The notes under the pieces are model-generated. The model was not told the DNA's origin. It did not search any database and worked only from the letters and a program-made list of their open reading frames with translations. A stretch of DNA of 64,000 nt, taken from contig NC_080734.1 in assembly GCF_019097595.1 (NCBI RefSeq), forward strand, positions 12,118,392-12,182,391, read 5' to 3'. The stretch's first letter is position 1; each line of letters starts with the position of its first letter. The translations under genes and the position numbers were made by a program. This DNA comes from Hemibagrus wyckioides. Lineage: Eukaryota; Chordata; Actinopteri; Siluriformes; Bagridae. Of the stretch, positions 13,101-28,549 are shown piece by piece.

Positions 13101-13700
13101 CCTGCTTAACAAGGCTATTCTGCACCCCAGGGCAGGATATGTCCACAAGGTGCCCAGGATGGCTGGTCGTCCGGTCATCTTGCAGGCCTTCTGTCCTCTG
13201 CCCCATGAGTTGGCAGAACAGGAGAGGCTGCACTTGCTTTGCCCGGTAAGGGTACTGAGAATCTCCTCCCTGTTCGTCTGCTTCAGGTGCCGGAACAAGG
13301 GCAAGGTCTCCAAGCAGCGCCTGGCAGACTGGGTAGTAGAGGCGATTACCCAGGCCTATGAGGCACATGGTATTTTTTCACCTCTTGGTGTTAAAGCTCA
13401 CTCTACTAGGGGTATCGCCTCGTTCAGTGCCTTGGCCTGGGCTGTTCCCCTCCAGGAAAATTGTGCTGAGTCTGGTCCTCTCCACACTCTTTATTCGGTT
13501 TGCTTTCGCTCTCTCATGGCCACACATCAACCAGCATGTGGCAGTGTGGGTATTGATGTTCCCATAGCGTCAGCCATGACACAGCAATGAGTTCCCTCAT
13601 AAGGGAACTACAACAGGTACCATATGTTACCTGGTTCCCTGAGATGGGAAAAAGATGCTGTGTTCGCTTGCCACACCCCAAGCTTACTAAAGTTAAAATA
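10120..13700 (+). pseudogene. DIRS-like retrotransposon, copy 2 (gag, RT, RNase H, tyrosine recombinase)
   Basis: A longer DIRS copy in domain order: gag-like ORF remnants (10228-10950), RT with the intact-looking motif VLNYLDDWLILAQS (11612-11655) and FLGVVWDS-like block (11765), and an RNase H-like domain (11980-12330, WHINCLEMWAAFLALKHF, HTDSTTVVSCINHQ). A tyrosine-recombinase region follows at 12830-13590 (HSTRGIASFSALAW). DIRS elements use a tyrosine recombinase instead of a DDE integrase, which fits this order. The 3' end (13590-13700, cataagggaactacaacagg and ggttccctgagatgg) looks like the terminal/internal complementary repeats of the class. Several frameshifts make it non-functional. 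Confidence 0.85.
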
Positions 13701-14322
13701 AGTTTAAAATAAACTTTTTTATTTTATTATCTGTCATGTTTTTTGTTATCATTTGTGTTTTCTGGCCTACATAGCTTAAATTTAACTCACAAATTGTGTG
13801 ACTAGTTAAAATTAGCCAGGAAGCTCTCTATAATCAGCTGGACATTTAGTGTAAGGATTGATAGTGTATCTCAAATGTCATATGATGTATACACCCACCT
13901 GATAATAATGTTTTTAAAAAAAATAGGTCAAAAATGAGATTTAAAAAGACAAAGTCCCTTGCATTTCATGATTGTTTTCTACATTTGATACATAAATATA
14001 TCATTAATCTAATTTTGACATGTATATGTGAAGTATTTTACATTATATGTTCATTTAATTGTGTGTGTGTGTGTGTTTAAAGTGAAAGACTAATGTGTCT
14101 TTAATAAAACAAAAGGCAAACAAATATAAAGTCGTATTTCCAGATCAAGAAATACAAGCAACAGAATAAATAAAGATGATAAAAAATGAAACATTTATCT
14201 TTTTGTCCACTGAAAAGTAAGAAAAAACAAAATTCTTGTTAGTATGGCAAACTTTTCCTCAATCTTCCATCTATGCTATATATCTGTCAAGTAAATTAGT
14301 GTACAAAGAAAACCTCTGCATA

Positions 14323-15850
14323 CAGTGAGGGAAAAAATTATTTGATCCCCTGCTGATTTTGTACGTTTACAGACATGATCAGTCTGTAATTTTAATAGTA
14401 GGTGTATTTGAACAGTGAGAGGCAGAATAACAACAAAAAAATCCAGAAAAACGCATTTCAGAAAAGTTATACATTGATTTGCATTTTAATGAGTGAAATT
14501 TGATGATTTTATTTTGACATGATTTGATCCCCTATCAGTCAAAAAGATTTCTGACTCCCAGGTGTCTTTTATACAGGTAACGAGCTGAGATTACAGTAGG
14601 AGCACTCTCGGGGAGTGCTCTTAATCTCAGCTCGTTAACTGTATGAAAGACACCTGTCCACAGAAGGAAGCAATCAATCAGATTCCAAACTCTCCATCAT
14701 GGCCAAGACCAAAGAGCTGTCCATGGATGTCAGGGACAAGATTGTAGACCTACACAAGGCTGGAATGAGCTACAAGACCACCGACAACAGTTGGTGCGAT
14801 TATTCCCAAATGGAAGAAACACAAAAGGACTGTCAATCTTCCTCGGTCTGGGGCTCCATGCAAGATCTCACCTCATGGAGTTTCAATGATCATGAGAATG
14901 GCGAGGAATCAGCCCAGAATTACACTGGAGGACTTTGTCAATGATCTCAAGACAGCTGGGACCATAGTCACCAAGAAAACAATTGGTAACACACTACGCC
15001 GTGAATGACTGAAATCCAGTAGCGCCCACAAGGTCCCCCTGCTACAGAAAGTACATGTACAGGCTCATCTGAAGTTTGCCAGTGAACATCTGAATGATTC
15101 AGAGGAGAACTGGGTGAAAGTGTTGTGGTCAAATGAGACCAAAATCCAGCTCTTTGGCATCAACTCAACTCGCCATGTTTGGAGGAGGAGGAATGCTGCC
15201 TATGACCCCAAGTACACCATCCCCAGGTGACAGGACAACTGCACCGCATCAAAGGGACGATGGACAGGGCCATGTACTGTTAAATCTTGGATGAGAACCT
15301 CCTTCCCTCAGCCAGGGCATTGAAAATGGGTATGGATGGATATTCCAGCCTGACAATAACCCAAAACACACGGACAAGGCAACAAAGGAGTGGTTCAAAA
15401 AGAAGCACATTAAGGTCCTGTAGTGGCCTAGCCAGTCTCCAGACCTTAATCTCATAGAAACTCTGTGGAGGGAGCTGAAGGGTCAGCCACAAAACCTTAA
15501 TGACTTGGAGAGGATCTGCAAAGAGGAGTGGGCCCAAATTCCTTGAGATGTGAGATGTGTGCAAACCTGGTGGCCAACTACAAGAAATGTCTGACGTCTG
15601 TGATTGTCAACAAGGGTTTACCACCAAGTACTAAGTCATGTTTTGCAAAGGGGTCAAATACTTATTTCACTCAATAAAATGCAAATCAATGTATAACTTT
15701 TTTGAAATGTGTTTTTCTGGATTTTTTTGTTGTTATTCTGTCTCTCACTGTTCAGATAAACCTACCGTTAAAATTACAGACTGATCATTTCTTTGTCAGT
15801 GGGCAAACATACAAAATCAGCAGGGGATCAAATAATTTTTTCCCTCACTG
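14323..15850 (+). mobile_element. Near-complete Tc1-like transposon with TIRs and TA duplication
   Basis: A 1,528-bp element with TIRs of about 45 bp (cagtgagggaaaaaattatt at the left; the reverse complement ends ttttttccctcactg at 15850). TA flanks both ends. A decayed Tc1 transposase runs from ATG 14699 ([20 protein letters not shown], the N-terminal helix-turn-helix) to about 15635. It passes through a catalytic core with disrupted frames and a DLN-I-LW-ELK block near 15440-15480. Length is close to an autonomous Tc1, but stops and indels are present. The insertion lies exactly where segment B has an unfilled sequence (about 6778), so the target can be compared directly. Confidence 0.92.
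14559..14656. repeat. Long hairpin inside the Tc1 5' region
   Basis: An inverted repeat with arms of about 45-50 bases (caggtgtcttttatacagg...agcactct and agtgctcttaatctcagctc...aaagacacctg) and a loop of only a few bases. It lies just upstream of the transposase start codon. It could be a family feature, for example doubled transposase binding sites or a cruciform. Confidence 0.85.
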
Positions 15851-16780
15851 TATATGAACTGACTGTATATGAAATGAATGCATGGCATATAGAATAAGTG
15901 CAGAGTACATGAAATTTTTAAATAAGAGATCACATTTGTTATGAAAGACACATTACACAAGCTTCATCACTGTCAAGTTTCATTTTGTACAACTTCAACT
16001 GTGGCTTACATTCAAACTTAAGCTACTACATTCCACAAATTTTGGCTTAGTGACAAGATTTTGTCAGTTATCATTTGTGATAAAAAAAAACTGACTCAGA
16101 TCCAAACTGCCATTACTAAATCTGTATTTTAGATATTCTTCATCAGCAACTGCTTTATTGTCAGGGGTAAATCATGAGGTGGGAAAACACTCTGGATGGG
16201 ACTCAGCAGATCTAGTGGGAGTTAAAAAACCAGTCCACCTACTGACATGTTTTCCGGAAAGTTTAATGCCTCTTTTCTGTTGCACAATTTTGAACATTTG
16301 AGGCCATTTTTACACATTTATATTGTAAGCCATGTTAAAAGGCAGTTTTTAGTTACAGTGTAACCACTGATTATTTTTATATATAGATCTAAGTGTTAAA
16401 TGTACATAAAAATCTAAATATTAAATGAAAGTGTTAAATGTGGTCCCAAACAAATGTCCTGAATCTGCAAAATATATTAAAATGGAAACAATTCTATAAA
16501 TGATACATGACTATGATGTCTGCAGTTAATTCTTAGCTTTCTTTGCAGCAGAAATTACTTTAACTTGCTTCTGATTATTTGCTTTAAAATAAGATCTGCA
16601 TGGCTGCATAATGTTTTTAAACGAATGTTTTAAAAAAACAATAATTAAAAGTGTTTTTTACATAAGTCACTATTTAAAGGATTCAGTATAGTCTCAAATG
16701 TTTAAAAATGTTAGACCGAAAAGAGTATTCAAATCTTTACATTTGGTGCCTCAGAGAAAACATGCAGAACTCCTCATAGA

Positions 16781-17119
16781 TGTCATGAACAGCTTGAACA
16801 GTTCTTTGCCACAACCCCAGAGGGCATTCTGGCATGGTATGTTTATGTTATGCCCTGTGCCATGTCCTTTTGTTTATGTTCTGTATTATTACATGTGTTT
16901 GCTGTGCCCAATCCTTCTCCTGTTCTACCTCTGCACACCTGTTCCTATGTGTCTCAAATTACCTCCTTCACATATACCTGATGTTTTGTTTGTTGTTGCT
17001 GAGTCCTTGCCTGAGTTTAGTTTTACTCCTAGTGTTTTCCTGTGTTTGTTGGTTCAGTTAATTTATTAATAGAACCCCAGTCTGTCTTCTATCCCTGCAT
17101 TTGGGAACTTATTCTGACA
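16781..17119 (+). repeat. 5' LTR of an LTR retrotransposon (Gypsy-like)
   Basis: Starts TGTCATGAACAG and ends TTCTGACA. It aligns along its length to 19869-20326 (cagttctttgccacaac / cagttctctgccacaac; ccagtctgtcttctatccct). It is 339 bp against 458 bp for the partner because it lacks internal pieces, including the (ATTT)n run. It is preceded by ATAGA (16776-16780), the left target duplication. The ORF that can be read across it is not a gene. Confidence 0.85.
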
Positions 17120-17204
17120 GAATTGCTGCTGGGTCCCTTGCATCCCCTTTGGGCCTTAACCTGGCCTTTGCTCCCCTCTTGGACCTGGCACCTCCCTGAT
17201 CCTC

Positions 17205-17384
17205 AAATTCAAATTCAAATTTTATTTGTCACATACATAATCGTACACAGTATGATATGCAGTGAAATGCTTACACAACTATTTGTTTGACCCTTGGAAA
17301 GGAAAAAGGAATAAGGACAGAAAAAAGACATGGATAAAATATAAAATACGAAATATAAAATATAAAATATATATATAAATATAT

Positions 17385-17443
<59 letters not shown>

Positions 17444-19790
17444 AAAATGGACACAACTGTATTATACAGAACTATATAAAGTGTATAGTGTGCAATAATG
17501 TGCAAGGTGCAGACAGCAGCAGTACGGGGTGGTCATGTAGTGAAATGAAATAAGGTGATGAGATGATGAGAAGTAGTGGTATTGTCCATCTTTATAGAGC
17601 AGATGTACGGTGTGGTTGGTTTTGGTGTTTTCCAACATGTGTGTAGGAAGCATAGCAAATCCAATCAGTTGAGTCCTATGTGGAGTTCTGGTTGACAGAC
17701 CGTATAGCCTGCGGGAAGAAGCTTCTCCTCAGTTTCTCTGTGTTGGCCTTTAGGGAGCAGAAGCGCTTCCCTGACCTCAACAGAGAGAAAAGGCGGTTGT
17801 TGGGGTGGCTGAGGTCCTTCACGATCTTCCTGGCCTTGGTCCAGCACCGCTTGTTGTAAAGTGAGTGCAGGTCAGGAAGCTTGGTACGGATGATGCACTC
17901 AGCCGATCGCACCACCCTCTGAAGAGCTCGTCTGTCCTGCATGGTGCTGTTCCCGAACCAGGTTGTGATGTTTCCCGTCAGAATGCTCTCTATAGTGCAG
18001 GAGTAAAAGTTCCTTAGCACCTTAGTGGGCAGTCTAAAGTCTCTCAAGCGTCTGAGGTGGAAGAGACGCTGCCGGGCCTTCTTCACCACGGTGTTGATGT
18101 GACAGGACCATGTCCTGTGTGATGTGAACACTGAGGTATCTGAAGCTGTCCACTCTCTCCACTGGGCTCTCATTGATCAGAGGGGTCTGGTAGTTCCTCT
18201 CCTGCTTTTTGCTGAAGTCCACTATCAGCTCCTTAGTCTCGCTGATGTTAAGGTGGAGGTTGTTCCTCTAGCACCAGTTCTCCAGAGTCTTAATCTCCTC
18301 CAGGTAGGCCGTCTCATTGTTGTCGGAGATCAATCTGACCACAACAGTGTCGTCAGCAAACTTGATAATGTTGGTGGAGTTGGTAGTGACCATGCAGTCA
18401 TATGTGTAAAAAGAGTACAGCAGGGGGCTCAGAACACAACCCTGGGGGGCTCCAGTGCTGAGGGTGAGTTAGGCTGAAACATATCTGCCCATCCTTACTG
18501 CCTGTGGTCTGCCAGTTAGGAAATTAGAGATCCACCGACAAAGAGATGGGCTGAGTCCCAGGTACTCCAGCTTTTGGTGAGTGTGAAGGGAATTATAGTG
18601 TTAAATGCTGAACTGTAGTCGACAAACCGCTTCTAACATAATTCCCCTTTCTAGTGTTCAGGTGAGTGAGTGATGTGTGAAGGAGGTCATGGCATCATCT
18701 GTTGAGCGGTTCAGGCAGTAGGCGAACTGTAGTGGATCCAGTGTGTTTGATAGTGAAGAGATGATGAAGTCTCTGACCAGCCTCTCAAAGCATTTCATCA
18801 CTACTGAGGTCAGGGCTACAGGGCAGTAGTCATTGAGGGAAACAGGATGGGGTTTCTTCGGGACAGGAACAATGATGGACTCTTTGAAGCACGTGGGGTT
18901 TGCCAACTGGGTTTAGGAGAGGTTGAATATGTCTGTGAACACTGGTGCTAGCTGGTCAGCGCAGGCTCTGAAGACACAACCTGAGATTCTATCTGGTCCT
19001 GCTTTCCTGCTTTTCACTCTCCTGAAGGCTCTCCTCTCGTCATGCTCGGAGATGATGAACGCGTTCCTGGTGTTGGCAGTCTCTTCCTTTCTGCAGCCAT
19101 TAGCATTAGATGTAGCATTAGCGTTAGCATTAGCATTGTTAGCTGCAGCCTCGAGGCGAGCGTAGAAGGTGTTTAGCTCATCTGCCAGAGACATGTCCAC
19201 ATTCATCATACCAGATGTTGGTGTTTTATAGTCCGTTATTGTCCTTAGTCCCTGCCACAGGCTCCTAGAGTCACTCTGTTGGAGCTGTGACTCTAGTACG
19301 CAGCGGTGCGAGATCTCAGAGCATCATGGATGGTCTTATCCACCCATGACTTCTGATTGGGAAACGTTCTGATGGTGGGTTTTTGCACTGTATCATCTGC
19401 TAGTTTCCCAATGAATCCCACAACCGCTTCCATAAACACATTGATGTCATCAGAGCTGTCGGAACATGTCCCAATCTGCATCATCCAGAGCGTCCTGTAG
19501 AGCGGCCACTGATTGGTCCATCCAGCATGTGACCTCCCTCTGAACCAGAACTTCCTGCTTGAGCCTTTGTTTATATTTTGGCATGAGGAAGATGGCGGCG
19601 TGGTCGGATTTCCCAAATGGGGGACGAGATTGTGCCTTGTAGATGTCTTTAACTGTTGTGTAAGAATGGTCCAGTGTCCTTTTCCCCCTGGTGGGGCAGG
19701 TGATGTGCTGATAAAAGTTCGGCACTGCTCGTTAAAGTCCCCCTATGACCGATGTAAACTCCCAAGGTAGGTAAAAAGGACGACATTTGA
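17205..19790 (-). pseudogene. L2-type LINE, decayed, 5'-truncated
   Basis: A non-LTR retrotransposon on the minus strand. Reading from the right: the end of the endonuclease domain and its linker (19450-19760, FYQHITCPTRGKRTLDHSYT). Next come the N-terminal RT approach (about 18913-19209), the RT core with [19 protein letters not shown] (about 18840) and [18 protein letters not shown] (about 18740), and the C-terminal tail with YNKRCWTKARKIVKDLSHPN (17800-17870). The 3' end is a short tandem repeat (17207-17224, caaattcaaattcaaatttt), typical of L2-like tails, next to an AT run at 17370-17440. Frameshifts and stops are present. The block lies inside the LTR pair at 16781-20326. Confidence 0.85.
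17370..17440. repeat. (TA)n microsatellite
   Basis: An AT dinucleotide run in the 3' untranslated part of the LINE. Confidence 0.9.
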
Positions 19791-19868
19791 TCCCTCAATG
19801 GGATCACCATCCTCTCAGACATTCGGGCATCAGGAGCTGCATAAGGAACCACACATCCAGGGGGGTAC

Positions 19869-20118
19869 TGTCATTGACAGCTTGGACAGTTCTCTGCCAC
19901 AACACCAGAGGGTGTTTTGACAGGGTTTGTTTATTTCCTGTACCATGTGCTTTTGTTTATATTCTGTGTTCTCAGGTGTGTTTGCCTCCCCCAATTCTTA
20001 TTCTGTTCCTGTTCTTCTGCACACCTGTTCTTATGTGCCTCTATTTACCTTCCTTACATCTACCTGATAATTTGTTTCTTGCAGAGTCCTTGCCTCTTGT
20101 TACCCAGTTTTAGAGGTT

Positions 20119-20149
<31 letters not shown>

Positions 20150-20326
20150 TTTTTGGATTTTCAGTTTTCTGTTTCCCTGATTTTGTGTTTGTATTTTTGT
20201 CTTAGTTTTACTTTGAGTGTTCCTGTGTTTGTTGGTCTAGTTATTTTATCAATAAAATCCCAGTCTGTCTTCTATCCCTACATTTGGGTCTGATTTTTAT
20301 TAGCATGCAGGGACCGGATTCTGACA
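19869..20326 (+). repeat. 3' LTR of the same LTR retrotransposon
   Basis: Begins TGTCATTGACAG immediately after a polypurine-like tract (aggggggtac, 19859-19868). It ends GGATTCTGACA at 20326 and is followed by ATAGA (20327-20331), identical to the five bases before the 5' LTR. It contains AATAAA near 20251 and an (ATTT)n run at about 20118-20152. The tract, the TG...CA ends and the matching target duplication make this a single insertion with two LTRs. Confidence 0.88.
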
Positions 20327-20575
20327 ATAGACAGGAATTCAAGCTCAAAATCAAACCCTGGGGACCCTGGAGCATCTATATATTTATGAACCATAATGCA
20401 AGTTACTGATATCACATAAAATTCTCATGATGCAGTACATTTTACAGCTTTCAGTTGTATGACAATGCAAAATGTAACCCGGTTAGATGTGTTAACTTTT
20501 GTTTTAAATTAAAATATGAACACATAGTTTAGTTGACTGAATGTGAATAGTTAGTTCATTAGTTCATTTCATAAA
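20327..20575. other. No recognisable feature
   Basis: AT-rich DNA between the LTR element and the next Gypsy fragment. I see no gene or defined repeat. Confidence 0.5.
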
Positions 20576-20579
20576 TGGT

Positions 20580-22330
20580 GAATTTATATGCCCTCTAGGG
20601 TTCTTCCAATTTGAGCGTATGCCGCAGGGCATTACAGGGGCGCCAGCTACATATTAGCTAAAATATCTTGGCTATATAGTGTGTGCAGTAGGGGTTGCCC
20701 CTGACCCAGAGAAAATAGATGCGGTCACAAAGTGGCCTATGCCAACAAACCTCAAGACCTTGCAGTCTTTTCTTGGGTTTTGCAGCTGTTCACAGATTTA
20801 TTGCAAATTATTCTACGATTGTTAGACCGTTTACTGACCTCACAAAGGGCTATGCTCCCACTCAAAAGAGTAAAAGAAAAGCTTTGGATGTAAAAGTTTA
20901 CTTGAGAGAGTCTGAACCCTTCGGGGAAAGATGCGATCAGTCCTGTACAGATGCATTTCACCAGATTGTGCACTGTTTGACACATGCACCTGTACCAGCC
21001 TTTGAAAATCTTCAAAAGCCATACATTCTACATGTTGATGCCAGCTTAAAGGGACTCTGCGTCGTACTCTATCAAGAGTATGCTGAGGGTCTATGACCAG
21101 CTGCATTCGCAAGCCGAAAGCTGAGCACATCTGAAAGAAATTTGCCCGTACATCAGTTAGAATTCTTGGCACTCAAGTGGGCAGTAGTTGACAACCCCTT
21201 TACCTATGTCCTGTCCACCACAAATCTCAGTGCTGCTGGGCATCGTTGGCTAGCTGCTCTCTCAACTTATGAGTTTGACATCCAGTATCTACCAGGCAGA
21301 CACAATATAGACGGCGACCTGTTGTCCAGAAACATGCCAGATATGGAAGAAGCCGATGAATGGGTGACACTACCCCAGTCTGGCATCAAGACACTCTGCC
21401 AACCTGGCTCTCTCCCAGCACCTCTTAACAGTTCACCTGTCTATATTTCTCACTTGGGGGCCGCCCCCCCATTGTGTCCCCAATGTGCTTTCCCAACACA
21501 CCTGGAATTAAAGTCCCTTGAACTTCTGTCTAGGCAGAATCTCAAGAGAGTGCATGATGCCATTGGGCCAGCCATCCAGGCTGTTACTCTTGGGAACTGG
21601 CCAGATGACAAGAACCCCCCCCGGGAGCTGCTCCATTATGTCAGATTGTAAGTCATGGGCCTATGGACCTAGTGTGCATGGATTTTCTTTCCATGGAGCC
21701 TTATAGTTATTGACCATTTTACATGATATGCTCAGGCTTTCCCAACCAAAAGCCAGAAGGCCCATGTCGTGGCAAAGATCCTCATGGAAGAGTATTTTGT
21801 ACATTATGGACTACCTGCAAGGATCCGTTCAGATCAAGGAAGAGATTTCGACTGATCCGGGAGCTCCTGCACTTGATGGAGATTCATAAGTCACGGACAA
21901 CCCCTTATCACCCACAAAGAGACCCGCAGCCTGAAAGATTCAGTCGAACCTTGCTATCGATGCTTGGTATGCTGGGCCATGAAAAGAAACGCACCTGGAG
22001 TCAACAAGTGAGTTATTTGGTGCATGTACAAAGCGTGATACCACTGGATATTCACCTTATTACTTGATGTTTGGGCGTGAGGGGAGACCTTCTGTGGATT
22101 TGTGTTTTAGAAAGGTCCCCTCATGGTATAGAGGCTACTAGCCATTCCCAGTATGTTGCAAAGCTAAAAGAGGACTTGAAGCAAGCCTACAAGTTAGCCT
22201 CTCAGGCTGCAAATAAAAGGCCCCAGAGAAACAAGAAACTGTATGACCAACGAGTCAATTGTCAAATGCTAGAGATAGGGGACAGAGTTTTCCTGCGGAA
22301 CTTAATAAATGCAATTTGTATATAATAAAT
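20580..22330 (+). pseudogene. Ty3/Gypsy pol fragment (RT thumb, RNase H, integrase), degraded
   Basis: Read in several frames on the + strand. RT end at about 20600-20800 (FERMPQGITGAPA; SFLGFAAVHRFIANYSTIVRP). RNase H at about 20960-21350 (HVDASLKGLCVVLYQE; YEFDIQYLPGRHNIDGDLLS). Integrase core remnant at 21700-22070 and integrase C-terminal region at 22140-22310 (YKLASQAANKRPQRNKKLYD). No gag and no chromodomain are visible. It differs from the copy at the left edge by lacking a chromodomain and in motif spelling. Numerous stops show it is inactive. Confidence 0.85.
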
Positions 22331-22399
22331 TGTTTTATTGTGTTTGTGTGTATAAATTCAAAAACAAATTGGCTAAAGCACAAAGACTTGCCCCAACAA

Positions 22400-22676
22400 C
22401 AGATAGTTGGACCTCGCGGGCAACAGAGAGCCATGTCCCACCATGTCACCTGTTCCCTATTAGTCCTAAGGTTGCGCCCTATAAATAGGGATCCTTTTGT
22501 ACCTGTCCTTGTCGGTCATTGTTCTGTGTTTAATGTTCTATGGTCTGGTTAGAGTCATGTCCAAGTTTTTTTGTCTCAGGTTTTGCCATGTTATATGTTC
22601 AGGGTTTTGTTTATGTTTCTGTTCCATGGAGGTCCAGGTTCGCACCCACACGCAGCGGGGGCGACCGGACGTGACA
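22400..22676 (+). repeat. Probable LTR remnant
   Basis: Contains a TATA-like cctataaataggg at about 22479-22491 and ends in gaccggacgtgaca, a usual Gypsy LTR end. The left boundary is not clear and no target duplication was found. It may belong to the Gypsy fragment just upstream or be a separate solo LTR. Confidence 0.45.
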
Positions 22677-22982
22677 GATATTCATGTAAATGTGAAGCTG
22701 AGAGGGGCTAAGAATTTGTTAATTTAAGTATATATACTATATTCTATTCTCATACGTACCTAATAGCTGATCATTAGTGGACCCCCTACTCAATATACAT
22801 AGCAGAAAAGAGAAAGAGCTCAGGTTAGCCACCCCAATATAGCCAGTAACGCTAGGGGCACTACAAACAGCATTCTAATGCCCATTTTACACACATAAAG
22901 GGTTAACAGTGTGCCACTGACTGTTCCTGTTCTACTGGTTTTCTGAAAAATTATGGGAAATCTGAGGCTGTTTATCTCTGCA

Positions 22983-22990
22983 TATATAAG
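22983..22990 (+). promoter_or_regulatory. TATA-like box of the class C receptor gene
   Basis: tatataag lies 58 bases before the ATG at 23048, leaving a short 5' untranslated region of roughly 30 bases. The assignment rests only on sequence and spacing. Confidence 0.5.
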
Positions 22991-23047
22991 CTTGTTTTTT
23001 GTTGTGCCAGTCTGAGAAACACAGGTAGCATAACAACGATTTATAAC

Positions 23048-27060
<4,013 letters not shown>

Positions 27061-27880
27061 AGAGAAGGAACCCTATTTTCACTCTGCTGGCAGGCACATG
27101 GACAGAAGTTGGTTCTATTAGGCAAAATATGTAGACCAAACAAAAAAGTTACAAATTTAATAGAAGTAATTTACCTTAAACAGAATATATTTTAGTGGTA
27201 AAGCAATAGTAGTATTGTGGTAAATGGTATTTTCATGCAGGTAGCATGAGTCAACACAGACATAGTTGCAGGGCAAAAAAATATTCCCCAAAGATCATAT
27301 CACTGCAAGGATTTGAACTGTATTAGAAATCTTTAGTGTGATATGAAAACGACTATCTAGTCTATCTAAGGACTATATATAGTCTATATGCCCAAACATC
27401 AGAATATGTAAAGGTTTATGAAATACTGTACATAGGGGTAAATTTTAAGATCATCAGCTTTATTAGGTGCTTTTGGAAGAGGAATTTTATAGGATTCACT
27501 TAAGAGGCACTTTAGAGGATTCTGTTGTACTTAATCTCACAATATGAGTCATTACACAGTTTTTCTACTTTTCATGAAGGATGCCAGTGATTGTATGGTA
27601 TTTTTCATCTTAAATATAGTTTTAAAGTAGCAATATTTTTCAAAACAATTTTTGTAAATAGGTTTTCTTGAAATTATTTTGTCTATTTTTGAAAACCTTT
27701 TTCTATGATTGAAAATATTAATTATATGGAAAGGTACATATCTCAAACAACTGTAAAATCTCATGTTTCTTTTTTTGTAAAAGCTTTTTTTTTTTGACCA
27801 TTTATTCATTTCACATAAATATACTAAATTATTAATTAACTCTTACCATGCTGTGAACTACCCCCTCATTAAACAGTGCA
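27061..27880. other. Receptor 3' flank, no gene seen
   Basis: AT-rich sequence after the receptor stop codon. It should contain the 3' UTR, but I could not pick a convincing polyadenylation signal. A minus-strand ORF of 85 codons at 27552-27809 is Lys/Phe-rich and looks like a by-product of AT-rich DNA. Confidence 0.5.
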
Positions 27881-27884
27881 AACT

Positions 27885-27981
27885 GGTTCTAAAGAGAATT
27901 GAAAAAGGAATGGGAGGCCCCAGTGCATAACTGGAAAACAAGGAAATTTCAAAGTGATCCTAAACTTTTTAAAGGGTAGTG
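27885..27981 (+). repeat. 3' end of a Tc1-like element
   Basis: The stretch ends cctaaactttttaaagggta gtgta, resembling the terminal inverted repeat of a common fish Tc1 family. Only about 100 bases of the element remain. Confidence 0.5.
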
Positions 27982-28109
27982 TAGATCTGCTGAAATTCAT
28001 AGCAATGAAATTTATAGTAGTGACCAGGCATCACCTTTCACAATATATGCTGTTGGCCATTCGCCTGAACAACTTACTTCACAGTCACATCCTAGCTTTC
28101 AGAACTGAC

Positions 28110-28287
28110 CATACTCCCGTTATGGAGACAGCACTAACCACCGCCACCTGAACCCATGCAGCTCGGCAAGACCAGTGTGTCCACAGAAGAGCACTAGTGC
28201 CTTTCTACCCATTTTCCGTTTTGCTCAATAAACATACCCCTCATGGGGTTTAAACTCCCAGTTTGTTCCCATCTGGTATTTGTGACA
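28110..28287 (+). repeat. Possible LTR remnant
   Basis: Contains tttgctcaataaacatac and ends tggtatttgtgaca, as Gypsy LTRs often do. No partner or target duplication is visible, so this is weak. Confidence 0.3.
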
Positions 28288-28549
28288 CCAACCTGGACAC
28301 CACTGTACCACCTGCCCTGAGAAACCTAGACAACACTCCGGCAAGGTGGACCTGAATTCATGTCAGTTATCACCCTAATACATAAACAGCTCGTAGAAGC
28401 CCTCCAGCTCCCCACAATAGAATTTTTACAGGTAGCAAAAAACTGAAACTGGAAGTAAAGACCAAACAAAACAATGATAACATGCCAGTTAACAGAATGT
28501 TGCCTGAAACTTAAGTGAATTCCAAACCACATATTTGTTAGGTTAATAA

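Larger units (their letters stand above)
13780..16260. repeat. Duplicated segment C, paralogue of segment B
   Basis: See segment B for the paired blocks. Segment C is split by the Tc1 element at 14323-15850. It lacks the stretch of B that carries the receptor exon 2 remnant, and joins the two flanking halves directly. No coding exon is visible outside the transposon. 16260-16780 contains AT-rich DNA in which I see nothing more. Confidence 0.75.

Noticed and set aside
16698..17069. 123-codon ORF, hydrophobic, membrane-like
   Set aside because: It lies across the 5' LTR of a retrotransposon, and the homologous stretch in the 3' LTR has a different frame structure.
18124..18477. 117-codon + strand ORF
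   Set aside because: Antisense shadow of the LINE reverse transcriptase region on the minus strand.
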